A DNA stretch of 64,000 nucleotides from Echinicola jeungdonensis (GTDB taxonomy: Bacteria > Bacteroidota > Bacteroidia > Cytophagales > Cyclobacteriaceae): the NCBI RefSeq assembly GCF_030409905.1, contig NZ_JAUFQT010000001.1:766001-830000 (forward strand). Reading direction: 5' to 3'. Below, piece by piece: positions 45,336 through 55,374 of this stretch. The notes under the pieces are model-generated. The model worked only from the letters and a program-made list of their open reading frames with translations. It ran no database searches and was not told the origin of the DNA. Made by a program: the position numbers and the translations under genes. Position 1 is the stretch's first letter. The number at the start of each line of letters is the position of its first letter.

Positions 45336-46970
45336 ATTGTCATGCAAAAACCGGTTATTGCCCAAAATCTCATTTTCATCATTTAGGTTGAACTTAGAGA
45401 TGTTTTGTTCAGAGCTATGCTGTACATCCTGAAGCTTCACCTTTTTTCTTAAATAAGCTGGGGTGTCCAGTTTTTCCTTAAATTCCTCAGGAGTCTGGTT
45501 GACAGCTCTCATATTTTTGAGTCTTTCAAATCGCTCATGAGCCCGTTGCATTGCCTTTTGCTTGATCTGCTCATAATAGTCATTATTATAAGCCCTTCCT
45601 TCTGTTTGGTTTTCTTCCTGTGGCCTTTGTGCTTGTGGGGCCTCCGGTTGATCTTCATAAAGCGGAGTTACCTTTTTCTGTGGAGCAGGCTCTGCAGGGA
45701 TAAATTCATAATCACCTTCGTTCTGGGATTGGTTTTCTACCTCCACTTGGGTATTTGACCTTGATTCTTCCTGGGTGGATGGAGACTCTTGTGCAGGCTT
45801 TGATTCCCCTGAAGAGGAAGTAGGTTTAGGTTGTTGGATGGTAAAGGTAAAAGTCTCCCCTGCTGAAGCCAGATTATCCTCTTCTACTTTGGAAGTTTTA
45901 CCTGATTCCAAATCAATTACCTTTTTAGCATTCTCCTCTTTCTTCTTTTCCTCTTCTTTCCTTTTCAGCTTTTCAGCCTCTGTCAATGACTCAGCCTGGA
46001 AACCCGTTGCAATTACAGTTACTCTGATGGACTTTTTCAGGTCTGGGTCTATACCCTGGCCAAAAATCACTTCAGCATCATCACCAGCACGTTCCTGAAT
46101 ATATTCAGTGATTTCACTCAATTCATCCATAGAAAGTTCTTCTTCCTCACCAGACATGATGGAAAGTAAGATCTTCTCGGCCCCTTTGATATCTACATTG
46201 TTGAGCAATGGAGAGGCAATGGCTTTTTCTGCCGCTTTGATAGCTCTTCCTTCCATTTCCTCTGTGGCAGAGCCCATCACTGCTGCACCAGCATCTTTCA
46301 TCACGGTTTTCACATCTTCAAAGTCCACATTGACATCCTGGTGTACAGTGATGATTTCTGCAATGGATTTAGCTGCAGTACTCAAAATATTATCCGCCTT
46401 ACCAAAAGCAGACCTAATGGGAAGATTACCGTAAATCTCTCTTAATTTATCATTAAGGATTACCAAGACGGTATCACAGTTGGCCCTTAACTCTTCAATT
46501 CCTTTTTGGGCAGAGGCCATTTTCTTCCTTCCCTCAAAAATAAAGGGTGCCGTTACAATGCCTACCGTCAGGATATCCATATCCTTGGCGATTTTGGCAA
46601 TTACAGGAGCTGCACCGGTACCAGTACCACCGCCCATTCCTGCAGTGATGAATACCATTTTGGTATTATCAGAAAGCAATTCCCGGATTTCTTCTTTGCT
46701 TTCTACCGCTGCATTACGTCCCTTTTCGGGATTTGCACCGGCTCCCAGCCCTTCAGTAAGATTGGTGCCTACCTGAAGTTTTAATGGCACAGGACTGCTT
46801 TTCAAGGCTTGGGAATCGGTGTTTACCACCACAAATTCAACATCCTTGATGCCTTGGTTATACATATGGTTCACAGCATTGGAACCACCTCCTCCCACAC
46901 CTATCACTTTTATGATAGATTTATGATTTTTAGGAAGGTCAAATTTGTAATCTTTCATGATATCTGACAT
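45327..46970 (-). CDS. ftsZ: Cell division protein FtsZ
   Basis: The 547-residue tubulin homologue has the tubulin signature GGGTGTGAAP (about 113-122), the N-terminal GVGGGGSNAVNHM and the T7 loop NVDFEDVKTVM. A Gln/Glu/Ser-rich linker (about 340-470) leads to TPAYLRKKVKL, which resembles the usual C-terminal peptide that binds FtsA. About 30 further residues follow and end LHDNVD, a tail seen in other Bacteroidota. FtsZ polymerises into the division ring. It is the last gene of the division cluster, 80 bases after ftsA. Confidence 0.97.
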   Translation of the reverse strand: MSDIMKDYKFDLPKNHKSIIKVIGVGGGGSNAVNHMYNQGIKDVEFVVVNTDSQALKSSPVPLKLQVGTNLTEGLGAGANPEKGRNAAVESKEEIRELLSDNTKMVFITAGMGGGTGTGAAPVIAKIAKDMDILTVGIVTAPFIFEGRKKMASAQKGIEELRANCDTVLVILNDKLREIYGNLPIRSAFGKADNILSTAAKSIAEIITVHQDVNVDFEDVKTVMKDAGAAVMGSATEEMEGRAIKAAEKAIASPLLNNVDIKGAEKILLSIMSGEEEELSMDELSEITEYIQERAGDDAEVIFGQGIDPDLKKSIRVTVIATGFQAESLTEAEKLKRKEEEKKKEENAKKVIDLESGKTSKVEEDNLASAGETFTFTIQQPKPTSSSGESKPAQESPSTQEESRSNTQVEVENQSQNEGDYEFIPAEPAPQKKVTPLYEDQPEAPQAQRPQEENQTEGRAYNNDYYEQIKQKAMQRAHERFERLKNMRAVNQTPEEFKEKLDTPAYLRKKVKLQDVQHSSEQNISKFNLNDENEILGNNRFLHDNVD

Positions 46971-47050
46971 ATTTTCCTCAATTTTTTGGTGAACTATTAC
47001 TCTTTATTTCTAAATCTTATCTTTAAATTTTTTCAACTTATTTACGATGC

Positions 47051-48364
47051 TCAATAATTGCCATCGTCACCAATATCATCGGTTATAAAATCTTTCAATC
47101 TTTTTCTGATGCTTCCAAAAATATCCTTTCCTGGCATTTCCATTTTACCTCGTTCAGAGCGTGCATTCCCGGGTGCTGCCTGACGTTGACGGTAGTAATC
47201 CTCCCGCTCATCCAATGCTTTGAACCCGGCCAATACCAATCCAACAGTGGTGGCATACATAGGGCTTTTGACTTCTTCTATTTTGGATTTTCCAAGGTGC
47301 TCATTCGGATACCCAATTCGGGTATCCAATCCGGTCATGTATTCAAACAATTGGCCTACCCCTTGAAGCTGTGATCCTCCCCCTGTCAAGACGATACCTC
47401 CTGCCAATTTCTTGTATAGCCCACTGGCTACTATTTCAGATTGAACCATTTCAATGATTTCTTCCATTCTGGCTTCAACAATACTTGCCAGATTTTTTAC
47501 AGAAATCTCCTTTGGAGGACGGTTCCTCAAACCTGGAATAGATACGATTTCATTTGGGTTGGCTTCTTCAGCTATGGCACGACCAAATTTAGTTTTCAGC
47601 AGCTCCGCTTGATTCTGCATGACCATGCATCCCTCTTTGATATCAGAGGTAATGATATTTCCACCAAACGGAATGACGGCCGTATGACGGATAATATTAT
47701 CGTAGAATATAGCTATATCAGTTGTCCCCCCACCTATATCAACCAGACAAACACCGGCCTCCTTATCCAAATCGCTTAGGACCGATAGCGAGCTGGCCAG
47801 GGGTTCCAAAATCAAATCCTGGGAATGCAGGTCTGCCCTTTTAACACAGCGGTTAATATTATTAATAGCTGTGGTTTGGGCGGTAATGATATGAAAATCT
47901 GCCTCTAACCTGGCACCGGACATCCCTACGGGATCTTTGATCCCATCCTCATAATCTACGGTATAGTCCTGGGGCATTACATGAATAATGGTATTGCCTG
48001 GAGGAACAACAATATTTTCCATATCATTGGAAAGCCTTCTCACATCTTCAATGGTGATTTCATCATCTTTGGTGTTTCTGATGATGACACCGTGGTGAAC
48101 AGAACTGCGTATATGTTGCCCGGCAATTCCAACAATCACCTCCCTGATATTGACTTCAGCCATATCAGCTGCTTCATTCACCGTTTTTTGAATAGCATTC
48201 ACGGTTTTGTCAATATTGGTAACAATACCACGGATAACTCCGTCAGAAACAGCCTTGCCCATTCCCAAGACCTCCAACTTGCCGAACTCATTTTTGCGGC
48301 CAATGATGGCGCAAATTTTGGTGGTTCCAATGTCCAGTCCTACAATCAGTTTGTCATTTTCCAT
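47051..48364 (-). CDS. ftsA: Cell division protein FtsA
   Basis: The 437-residue actin-like ATPase opens MENDKLIVGLDIGTTKICAIIG (phosphate 1 motif). CLVDIGGGTTDIAIF is phosphate 2, and GGIVLTGGGSQLQG is the adenosine motif. The C-terminus ends with a basic segment SIRKRLKDFI that would form the membrane-targeting helix. FtsA tethers FtsZ to the membrane. It lies between ftsQ (11 bases) and ftsZ. Confidence 0.96.
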   Translation of the reverse strand: MENDKLIVGLDIGTTKICAIIGRKNEFGKLEVLGMGKAVSDGVIRGIVTNIDKTVNAIQKTVNEAADMAEVNIREVIVGIAGQHIRSSVHHGVIIRNTKDDEITIEDVRRLSNDMENIVVPPGNTIIHVMPQDYTVDYEDGIKDPVGMSGARLEADFHIITAQTTAINNINRCVKRADLHSQDLILEPLASSLSVLSDLDKEAGVCLVDIGGGTTDIAIFYDNIIRHTAVIPFGGNIITSDIKEGCMVMQNQAELLKTKFGRAIAEEANPNEIVSIPGLRNRPPKEISVKNLASIVEARMEEIIEMVQSEIVASGLYKKLAGGIVLTGGGSQLQGVGQLFEYMTGLDTRIGYPNEHLGKSKIEEVKSPMYATTVGLVLAGFKALDEREDYYRQRQAAPGNARSERGKMEMPGKDIFGSIRKRLKDFITDDIGDDGNY

Positions 48365-48375
48365 AGCTATATCAA

Positions 48376-49140
48376 TTATTCACAAATAATTTGGTCCTTA
48401 AATTCTACATTTACCCGCTCATAGGTATTCCAACCTTTTTGGGGTATAATCTTTTCGTAATAGAGGTTTATCTTATTAAACTTCTCTTTAATATTGGTGG
48501 GCTTTCCAAACTCAATCACTTGTTTGCCCACCTGTTGGTACAATTTTAATTCTCCATCCCTGTCCATTTCAATGGTAGCTATCTGAGCTTTCCAAAAGGG
48601 CTGTTGGTCGATGAATTGGATAAACTCCAATAAGTTTCCATATTCTTCCGAAAGATCCCTGGCAGCCAAAAGTTGATCTGCCTTTGGGCCATTAATGATC
48701 AAAACCCTTGAGGTATAATGGGGTGAAGTAGGCAAGATCAACCCCTCGGAAGAAACATAACCATCCGCTGCAATGGGCCTGGAAATCCTGGCCACAGGCC
48801 TGAATTGGTCAATATCCACACGAACCTTCCCTTTTAGGTCTTTATAAACCTCTGCATTTTTTACAAATGGATGGCTTTCAACCTTCATCTCCAATTTTCT
48901 AAGCTGGACATCATCCAATTTTTTTCCTGTTGTCAATTCGGGAAATGCCTTTTCCAACATGTTCTTGATTTCATGGTCTTCCACGAAATACACATCACTG
49001 ATCCCGTTGACATTTACTTCAAGAGAATGAAACCTCCTTTCAGCATCCTTTTTTTCCACAAAGCCAATAAAGGCTACTAATACCAGCAATAAGAGTGTAA
49101 ACACCAAGGATTGCTTTATTTTCCATCTTTTGATCACCAT
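48376..49140 (-). CDS. ftsQ: Cell division protein FtsQ/DivIB
   Basis: The 254-residue protein has a single N-terminal membrane segment (about 10-27, QSLVFTLLLLVLVAFIGF), then a POTRA-like part (about 38-105) and a beta domain. Sequence conservation is low, as usual for FtsQ, but the layout and its place between murC and ftsA make the call firm. It links ring assembly to the septal wall enzymes. The start overlaps the end of murC by 7 bases. Confidence 0.9.
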   Translation of the reverse strand: MVIKRWKIKQSLVFTLLLLVLVAFIGFVEKKDAERRFHSLEVNVNGISDVYFVEDHEIKNMLEKAFPELTTGKKLDDVQLRKLEMKVESHPFVKNAEVYKDLKGKVRVDIDQFRPVARISRPIAADGYVSSEGLILPTSPHYTSRVLIINGPKADQLLAARDLSEEYGNLLEFIQFIDQQPFWKAQIATIEMDRDGELKLYQQVGKQVIEFGKPTNIKEKFNKINLYYEKIIPQKGWNTYERVNVEFKDQIICE

Positions 49141-50528
49141 ATCTCCATCATTTTATTGATTGGATCTACCAAACGATCAATATCCCCGGCACCCATGGTC
49201 ACCAGGACTTCTGGTTTCTTTTGGGCCAGGTAAACCAATAAACCATGCTTGCTTTGCAGGGATTTTTCTTTTGCAGTAATATGGGGCATCAACATTTCGG
49301 ATGTAACCCCCTCAATGGGAAGCTCCCTGGCTGGGTAAATGTCCAGCAAAACCACTTCATCCGCCAATGAAAGCGCATTTGAAAAGCCCTCTGCAAAATC
49401 CCTGGTCCTACTGAAAAGGTGGGGCTGGAAAACTGCTGTCAGTTTCTTCTCAGGGTACATGGCTTTTACTGACGCCAGAAAAGCCCTTATTTCTTCAGGA
49501 TGATGGGCATAATCATCGATATACACTCCTTTTTCATCCTGCCTTTTTATTTCAAATCTCCTTTTAACCCCTTTGAAGGTTTTCAATCCTTCCCGGATAT
49601 CTTCCTCACTGATCCCAAAATGCAAGGCCACCGCCACTGCGGAAAGTGCATTTTCCACATTATGAAAGCCTGGCATGTTCAGCTTTAGATTTTTGATGGT
49701 TTGGCCGGGGCTTACATAATCAAAGGAAAAAGAAGCCACTCCTGCTTTAACTTTACGGGCTTTAATATCTCCCTTTTTCAGACCATATTGACGCAAAGTC
49801 AATCCGCCAAAATTGTTCCTTTTTAGCTTTTCAAGGGCATTATTTTGAATAAACAAATATCCACCTGCCGGGATCAAATTGATGAATTTTCCAAAATTAT
49901 CAGTAAGCTCCTGAGCATCACCATAAATATCAAGATGGTCAGCATCTACGCTCGTGATTATTCCCACATTAGGAAATAACTGAAGAAATGACCTGTCAAA
50001 TTCATCGGCCTCCACCACCACTACAGGTTGTTCCTCATTTTCCTCATCATGGAGAATAAGATTGCTTTCATAATTCTGGGTCAGGCCTCCCAAAAATGCA
50101 GCTATATTCCTCCCCGAATTTTTCAAAATATGGGCAATCATGGAGGATGTAGTGGTTTTTCCGTGAGTCCCTGCTACTGCAACCGTGTACATGGACTTGG
50201 TAATCATCCCTAAAACTTCAGATCTTTTTTTCAGTTTAAATCCCTTTTCCTGAAAATATTTCAATTGAATATTGGTCCTGGGAATGGCTGGTGTCCAAAT
50301 TATCAAGGTTTCTTGCCAGTGATTTATCACCTCCTCAGGAATAGTTTCCAAACTATCCTCATAAGTAATCCTCATCCCCTCCTCTTCTAACCGGTGGGTT
50401 AGCGGGGACGGGGTTTTATCATAACCGAAAACAGGGACACCTACATGGTTAAACCAGCGGGCTATGGCGCTCATGCCGATTCCTCCGATTCCTAAGAAAT
50501 AAACGCTATGTAGTTTTCCCCACTTCAT
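49134..50528 (-). CDS. murC: UDP-N-acetylmuramate--L-alanine ligase
   Basis: The 464-residue ligase has the N-terminal UDP-binding GIGGIGMSAIARWF (about 14-27), the ATP motif VAGTHGKTTTSS (about 116-127) and YAHHPEEIRAFL. It adds L-Ala to UDP-MurNAc, the first step of the stem peptide. It overlaps murG by 4 bases and ftsQ by 7. Length and motifs are ordinary. Confidence 0.97.
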   Translation of the reverse strand: MKWGKLHSVYFLGIGGIGMSAIARWFNHVGVPVFGYDKTPSPLTHRLEEEGMRITYEDSLETIPEEVINHWQETLIIWTPAIPRTNIQLKYFQEKGFKLKKRSEVLGMITKSMYTVAVAGTHGKTTTSSMIAHILKNSGRNIAAFLGGLTQNYESNLILHDEENEEQPVVVVEADEFDRSFLQLFPNVGIITSVDADHLDIYGDAQELTDNFGKFINLIPAGGYLFIQNNALEKLKRNNFGGLTLRQYGLKKGDIKARKVKAGVASFSFDYVSPGQTIKNLKLNMPGFHNVENALSAVAVALHFGISEEDIREGLKTFKGVKRRFEIKRQDEKGVYIDDYAHHPEEIRAFLASVKAMYPEKKLTAVFQPHLFSRTRDFAEGFSNALSLADEVVLLDIYPARELPIEGVTSEMLMPHITAKEKSLQSKHGLLVYLAQKKPEVLVTMGAGDIDRLVDPINKMMEIW

Positions 50529-51607
50529 TTAATTATGCTTTCCAAAACACTGATAATTTCCTGAGCAGCCTTGGGCTTGCCCAGTTTTTGAATATTTGCA
50601 CCTAATTTTTTTCTCAACTCAAGGTTATCCATCAGCTCATCCACTTGGGTGGCCAGCCTTTCTTCAGCCTCATCATCCTTTAGAATAAATGCGGCTTTTT
50701 GCTTGACGCAAGCCATAGCATTTTTAGTCTGATGATCTTCAGCCACATTGGGTGAAGGGATGAAAATCACTGGTTTCCCCACCAGGCTCAACTCCGAAAC
50801 GGCCAAAGCACCTGCTCTGGACACAATGACATCAGCCGTTGCATAAGCCAAGTCCATTTCCTTAATAAATTCCAGACCGCGAATATGGGATAATTCTGCC
50901 TTTTCTAAATGGTCTTGCATTTCCATATAATAAATTCTTCCCGTCTGCCATAATACCTGATATCCCTTTTCTTCAAAATGCCTTATGGAAGCCACCATGG
51001 CATTATTTATGGTCCGGGCTCCTAAACTACCTCCCAAAACCAACATTACTGGTTTATCACTTACCAGGCCAAAATGTTCTAGTGCCTTTTCCTTTTTTCC
51101 TTCCAGGGAAAGGATATCTTTCCTTACCGGATTACCGGTAAAATGGATTTTAGAAAGCGGAAAGAACTTTTCCATTTCCGGGTATGCCACACAAATCGCA
51201 TTGGCATTTTTTGCAAGAATCTTATTTGTTAATCCTGCATAGGAATTTTGTTCCTGGAGCAAAGAAGGTATCCCTTTTCTCTGGGCCACATATAATAGCG
51301 GACCACTGGCATATCCTCCAACACCCACCACTGCATCTGGTTTAAAGCTTTGCACCAACCTTTTGGATTTATTCAGGCTTGCCAACAGCTTAAAAGGGAA
51401 ACTAAGGTTCTTTAAGGTCAAACTCCTTTGCAATCCTGCAACAGGCAATCCCTCAATGGCAAATCCAGCCTCAGGCACTTTCTCCATCTCCATTTTCCCT
51501 TCAGCACCCACAAACAAAATTTCACTTTCGGGAAATTTCTCCTTCCAGGCATGAGCAATAGCGATGGCCGGATAAATATGTCCTCCGGTACCTCCCCCGC
51601 TGATCAT
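50525..51607 (-). CDS. murG: UDP-GlcNAc:lipid I transferase MurG (start uncertain)
   Basis: From the only ATG at 51607 the protein is 360 residues and opens MISGGGTGGHIYPAIAIA, so it starts within the first beta strand. The frame continues upstream as SIEKQSTYRI, which looks like the normal MurG N-terminus (YRIMISGGG), but no ATG, GTG or TTG is available after the preceding stop. An ATC at 51634 is a possible rare start. The C-terminal donor-binding SRAGALAVSELSLVGKP is intact. It makes lipid II at the inner membrane. It lies 37 bases after ftsW and overlaps murC by 4. Confidence 0.93.
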   Translation of the reverse strand: MISGGGTGGHIYPAIAIAHAWKEKFPESEILFVGAEGKMEMEKVPEAGFAIEGLPVAGLQRSLTLKNLSFPFKLLASLNKSKRLVQSFKPDAVVGVGGYASGPLLYVAQRKGIPSLLQEQNSYAGLTNKILAKNANAICVAYPEMEKFFPLSKIHFTGNPVRKDILSLEGKKEKALEHFGLVSDKPVMLVLGGSLGARTINNAMVASIRHFEEKGYQVLWQTGRIYYMEMQDHLEKAELSHIRGLEFIKEMDLAYATADVIVSRAGALAVSELSLVGKPVIFIPSPNVAEDHQTKNAMACVKQKAAFILKDDEAEERLATQVDELMDNLELRKKLGANIQKLGKPKAAQEIISVLESIIK

Positions 51608-51644
51608 GATGCGATATGTAGATTGCTTTTCGATACTTTATTAT

Positions 51645-52811
51645 TTAAGCGATTTCCATAACATTTTTTCTAGGCTGATTGCCATCCATCTGAAATGAAT
51701 CTTCCTGGTCACCACGGCTCACACTCAGGATAATACCCAGTGAAATCCCGGTAAACAATAGGGAGGTTCCCCCCATACTTAAAAGCGGTAATGGCAATCC
51801 GGTAATTGGCCCCAACCCGACGGCAACCGCCATATTAACCAGGGCTTGGATCACTAATGCAAAACTCAAACCTGCTGACAACAATCCTCCAAATGGCCTA
51901 TTCGATATTGCCACCACATGCATTCCCCGGTAAAGCAAAGCCAAATAGAGAAACAGCACTACCCCTCCACCTATCATCCCATATTCTTCGATGATAATTG
52001 CAAAGATAAAATCTGAATATGGGTGGGGAAGAAAATTCCGCTGCTCGCTATTACCAGGTCCTTTTCCAGCCACTCCTCCCGTAGCAATGGCGATATAAGA
52101 CTGTTGGGCCTGATAGGGGATATCCTCATCGGACATAAAATTTTCAATTCTACTGAAAAAGGTTCCACCTCTTTGACCAACAAAGATGGCCGTGGTCAGT
52201 GCCAAAGCCCCGATCAGGCAAACCATCAGAAGAAATTTCATAGGCACCCTGCCAATAAACATCAACAACAAGCAGGTTGCTAATAATAATACCGCTGTGG
52301 ACATATTAGCAAGGGCAATAAGCAAGCAAATCATCCCTATCCAGATCATAATCGGGATAAACGTATTCTGAAAATCCCCGATATTTTTTTGGCGCTTGGC
52401 CAACATCCCAGCTACTGCGGCAATCAAAGCCAGCTTGGCCAGGTCCGAGGGCTGAAATGCCTGATTGATAATTGGAATGGTCAACCATCGGCTCGCCGCA
52501 TTCAGGTTAGCCCCAAAGAAATAAGTGATGCCCAACAGAGGTACTGACACCCAAAGGGCCATCAAACTTAACTTTCCATAATATTTATAAGGCACTTTAT
52601 GGGCCATCCACATCACCACCAAACTCAGCAAAATAAGCAAGGTATGTTTGATGAGGTAAACCTCTGTATTACCTCCCATCTTCCTGTAGGCCAAAGTCCC
52701 GGTAGCAGAATATACCACCAGGATACTGATGATCGACAATACAATCACAATCCCCCAGATGACGGAGTCCCCTTTAAGATTTTTATCGATCCAAGCTTTT
52801 GCCGCTACCAT
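51645..52811 (-). CDS. ftsW: Peptidoglycan glycosyltransferase FtsW
   Basis: This SEDS-family polytopic protein has 388 residues and about ten membrane segments. QPSDLAKLALIAAVAGM, the catalytic-loop region DFIFAIIIEEYGMIGG and the C-terminal GPITGLPLPLLSMGGTSLL are typical. It polymerises septal glycan together with FtsI. It overlaps murD by 7 bases and lies within the division cluster. Confidence 0.95.
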   Translation of the reverse strand: MVAAKAWIDKNLKGDSVIWGIVIVLSIISILVVYSATGTLAYRKMGGNTEVYLIKHTLLILLSLVVMWMAHKVPYKYYGKLSLMALWVSVPLLGITYFFGANLNAASRWLTIPIINQAFQPSDLAKLALIAAVAGMLAKRQKNIGDFQNTFIPIMIWIGMICLLIALANMSTAVLLLATCLLLMFIGRVPMKFLLMVCLIGALALTTAIFVGQRGGTFFSRIENFMSDEDIPYQAQQSYIAIATGGVAGKGPGNSEQRNFLPHPYSDFIFAIIIEEYGMIGGGVVLFLYLALLYRGMHVVAISNRPFGGLLSAGLSFALVIQALVNMAVAVGLGPITGLPLPLLSMGGTSLLFTGISLGIILSVSRGDQEDSFQMDGNQPRKNVMEIA

Positions 52812-54157
52812 TTTTCTTTGCTTTTCAGATTTTTTACCGCTGCCTTAAATTGATCTCCCCTGTCCACATAGTTCTTAAACAAGTCAAAACTCGCACAAGC
52901 TGGAGACAACAAGACCACTTCACCATCTTGGGTCAGCTCCTGACCCCATTTGACAGCTTCGGTCATATCCTTAGTTTCCCGGATTTCCGGAACCACCTTT
53001 TCAAAGGCTTTTATTAGTTTATCATTTTCCTTGCCCAGACAAATCAATGCAATCACATGGTCGATAACTTCAGGCTTCAACGCTTCGTAATCATTGCCTT
53101 TATCAACCCCTCCTGCTATCCATACCATCGGTTGCTGAAAAGCCGCCAAGGCATAGGAAGATGCATCCACATTGGTGCCTTTACTGTCATTGATATAAAG
53201 AACACCATCTATTTCATCGACAATTTCCATCCGGTGTGGGGCATTCTTAAAATCTTTTAACCCTGCTTTAATGCCTGCCTCATCAGCACCGGCAATCAAT
53301 GCCGCATTAACTGCGCACATTACATTGATCATATTATGTGTTCCCCTTAGGACTATTTCTTCCTCGGGAATGGTTACTATCTTATCTCCAAAATTGACCT
53401 TTACTTCTGATCCATTGTAAAAGCTGCCATTTTTCACAATTTTCTCCAGGGAGACCTCATGGATTTGGGGTTTTACCAGCAACTCACTTAAACCTTTCCA
53501 AATGTTATGGTCCTCCTGGTAATAGATAAAAGCATCCCCCTCAAGCATATTGTTTAACAAATTCAACTTGGAATGGATGTATTTATCCAAAACATACCCA
53601 TAGCGGTCCAGATGGTCCGCGGTAATATTGGTCACCACGGCCACCCTTGGCCTAAAGGTTTTGAGTCCATCTATCTGAAAACTACTAACTTCCAACACCC
53701 ACCATTCATGATCTTTCTCCGCCAATTGTCTTGCCCAGCTTTTGCCCACATTGCCACCCAAGCCTACATCCATCCCTGCAGTTTTCATCAAATGGTAGGT
53801 CAAAAGGGTTGTTGTGGTCTTTCCATTGGTTCCAGTAATTGCGATAACCTTTCCCTTTGAATAGCGATAAGCAAATTCCAATTCATCAATTACTGAAATA
53901 CCTTTTTCCAGGGCTGCCTCCACCACCTCATTGGAATAAGGAATGCCTGGGCTTTTAATGATCTCGTCAAAGGCCAATATCTTTTCCTTGCTGTGGCCAC
54001 CATCCTCATAATCAGCTCCAATTTCCTTCAGTTTTTGTTTCTTTTCGGAAGAAATGACTCCTGAGTCAGAAACAAATACTGGATATTCATGGACCCTGGC
54101 TAGGATAGCTGCCCCCATTCCACTTTCTCCTGCTCCAAGTATGGCTAACTTTTTCAT
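52805..54157 (-). CDS. murD: UDP-N-acetylmuramoyl-L-alanine--D-glutamate ligase
   Basis: From ATG 54157 (MKKLAILGAGESGMGAAILA) the protein is 450 residues. The frame runs 60 bases further upstream into mraY, but those residues are not MurD-like. The ATP motif AITGTNGKTTTTLLTYH is present, and NDSKGTNVDAS is the Mg-binding region. It adds D-Glu to UDP-MurNAc-L-Ala. It begins 2 bases after mraY ends. Confidence 0.96.
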   Translation of the reverse strand: MKKLAILGAGESGMGAAILARVHEYPVFVSDSGVISSEKKQKLKEIGADYEDGGHSKEKILAFDEIIKSPGIPYSNEVVEAALEKGISVIDELEFAYRYSKGKVIAITGTNGKTTTTLLTYHLMKTAGMDVGLGGNVGKSWARQLAEKDHEWWVLEVSSFQIDGLKTFRPRVAVVTNITADHLDRYGYVLDKYIHSKLNLLNNMLEGDAFIYYQEDHNIWKGLSELLVKPQIHEVSLEKIVKNGSFYNGSEVKVNFGDKIVTIPEEEIVLRGTHNMINVMCAVNAALIAGADEAGIKAGLKDFKNAPHRMEIVDEIDGVLYINDSKGTNVDASSYALAAFQQPMVWIAGGVDKGNDYEALKPEVIDHVIALICLGKENDKLIKAFEKVVPEIRETKDMTEAVKWGQELTQDGEVVLLSPACASFDLFKNYVDRGDQFKAAVKNLKSKEKW

Positions 54158-54159
54158 GA

Positions 54160-55371
54160 CTATCTTAATTTTAGGGTAGCTAAGGTGATAATGGCCAACA
54201 AAATGCCCACAATCCAAAAACGGGTGACAATTTTTGCCTCCGCAATTCCCCCTTTTTGGTAATGGTGGTGCAAGGGTGACATTCGGAATATCCTTCTCCC
54301 TTCTCCAAACTTTTTCCGGGTATATTTAAAGTAGCTGACCTGTAATATCACTGACAGGTTTTCCACTACAAAAATCCCACAAAGTACCGGTATCAATAAT
54401 TCTTTTCTTAAAGTCAAACAAAGCACTGCAATCACCCCTCCTAACATCAAACTCCCTGTATCCCCCATAAAAACCTGGGCAGGAAATGAATTGTACCATA
54501 AAAACCCTACACAGGCACCCAAAAAAGCAGAACAAAATATCACCAGCTCTCCTGAATTGGGAATAAACATCACATTGAGGTATTGGGAGAAAATGGCATT
54601 ACCGCTGATATAGGCAAAAATGGCAATGGTAAGGCCTATGATCGCCGAAGTCCCCGCTGCCAAGCCATCTATTCCATCGGTGATATTGGCTCCGTTTGAA
54701 ACCGCGGTGATAATAAAGATCACCAATAATATGTACAATACTGGAGTGGCTTTTTCCCCTAGAAATCCCAGAAAGTTCTCATAATTCAATTCATTGTTTT
54801 TCATAAAGGGAATGGTAGTTTTTGCTGCCTTCACATCTTTGAATGCGGGCGTTTCCACAACCCCTTCTTCAATGCTGACCGGTGTCTGAAACTCTCTGAC
54901 CACTACCTCCTCATGAAAATAAAGCGTACCTCCTACAATAATTCCAATAGTTATCTGTCCAATAATTTTAAATTTCCCTGCAAGCCCTTCCTTGTTCTTT
55001 CGGAAGACTTTGATAAAATCATCTAAAAAGCCAATTCCACCTAACCAAATAGTTGTAATCAGGAGCAATATGATATAGATATTGTATACATCAGCAAACA
55101 ATAAGGAGGGGACCAGAATAGCGGCAATCATGATCAAGCCTCCCATGGTTGGAGTCCCGCCTTTTTCACTTTGACCTTCCAGGCCAAGATCCCTGACAGT
55201 TTCACCAATTTGCTTTCTCCTGATCCAATTGATCATAGTTTTTCCAAAGGTGATGGTAATGATCAAAGACACCAAAGCGGCCATCCCTGCCCTGAAGGAA
55301 ATATATCGAAAAACCCCGGCTCCGGGAAAATCAAAAGCTCTGTCGATATAATCAAAAAGGTGATATAACAT
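54160..55371 (-). CDS. mraY: Phospho-N-acetylmuramoyl-pentapeptide transferase
   Basis: The 403-residue membrane enzyme has about ten segments, somewhat longer than the E. coli protein (360) because of a loop at about 165-215. GTPTMGGLI, the Asp pair in [19 protein letters not shown], and the C-terminal MSPLHHHYQ are the MraY signatures. It makes lipid I from UDP-MurNAc-pentapeptide and undecaprenyl phosphate. It lies between murE (3 bases) and murD. Confidence 0.97.
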   Translation of the reverse strand: MLYHLFDYIDRAFDFPGAGVFRYISFRAGMAALVSLIITITFGKTMINWIRRKQIGETVRDLGLEGQSEKGGTPTMGGLIMIAAILVPSLLFADVYNIYIILLLITTIWLGGIGFLDDFIKVFRKNKEGLAGKFKIIGQITIGIIVGGTLYFHEEVVVREFQTPVSIEEGVVETPAFKDVKAAKTTIPFMKNNELNYENFLGFLGEKATPVLYILLVIFIITAVSNGANITDGIDGLAAGTSAIIGLTIAIFAYISGNAIFSQYLNVMFIPNSGELVIFCSAFLGACVGFLWYNSFPAQVFMGDTGSLMLGGVIAVLCLTLRKELLIPVLCGIFVVENLSVILQVSYFKYTRKKFGEGRRIFRMSPLHHHYQKGGIAEAKIVTRFWIVGILLAIITLATLKLR

Positions 55372-55374
55372 GAT

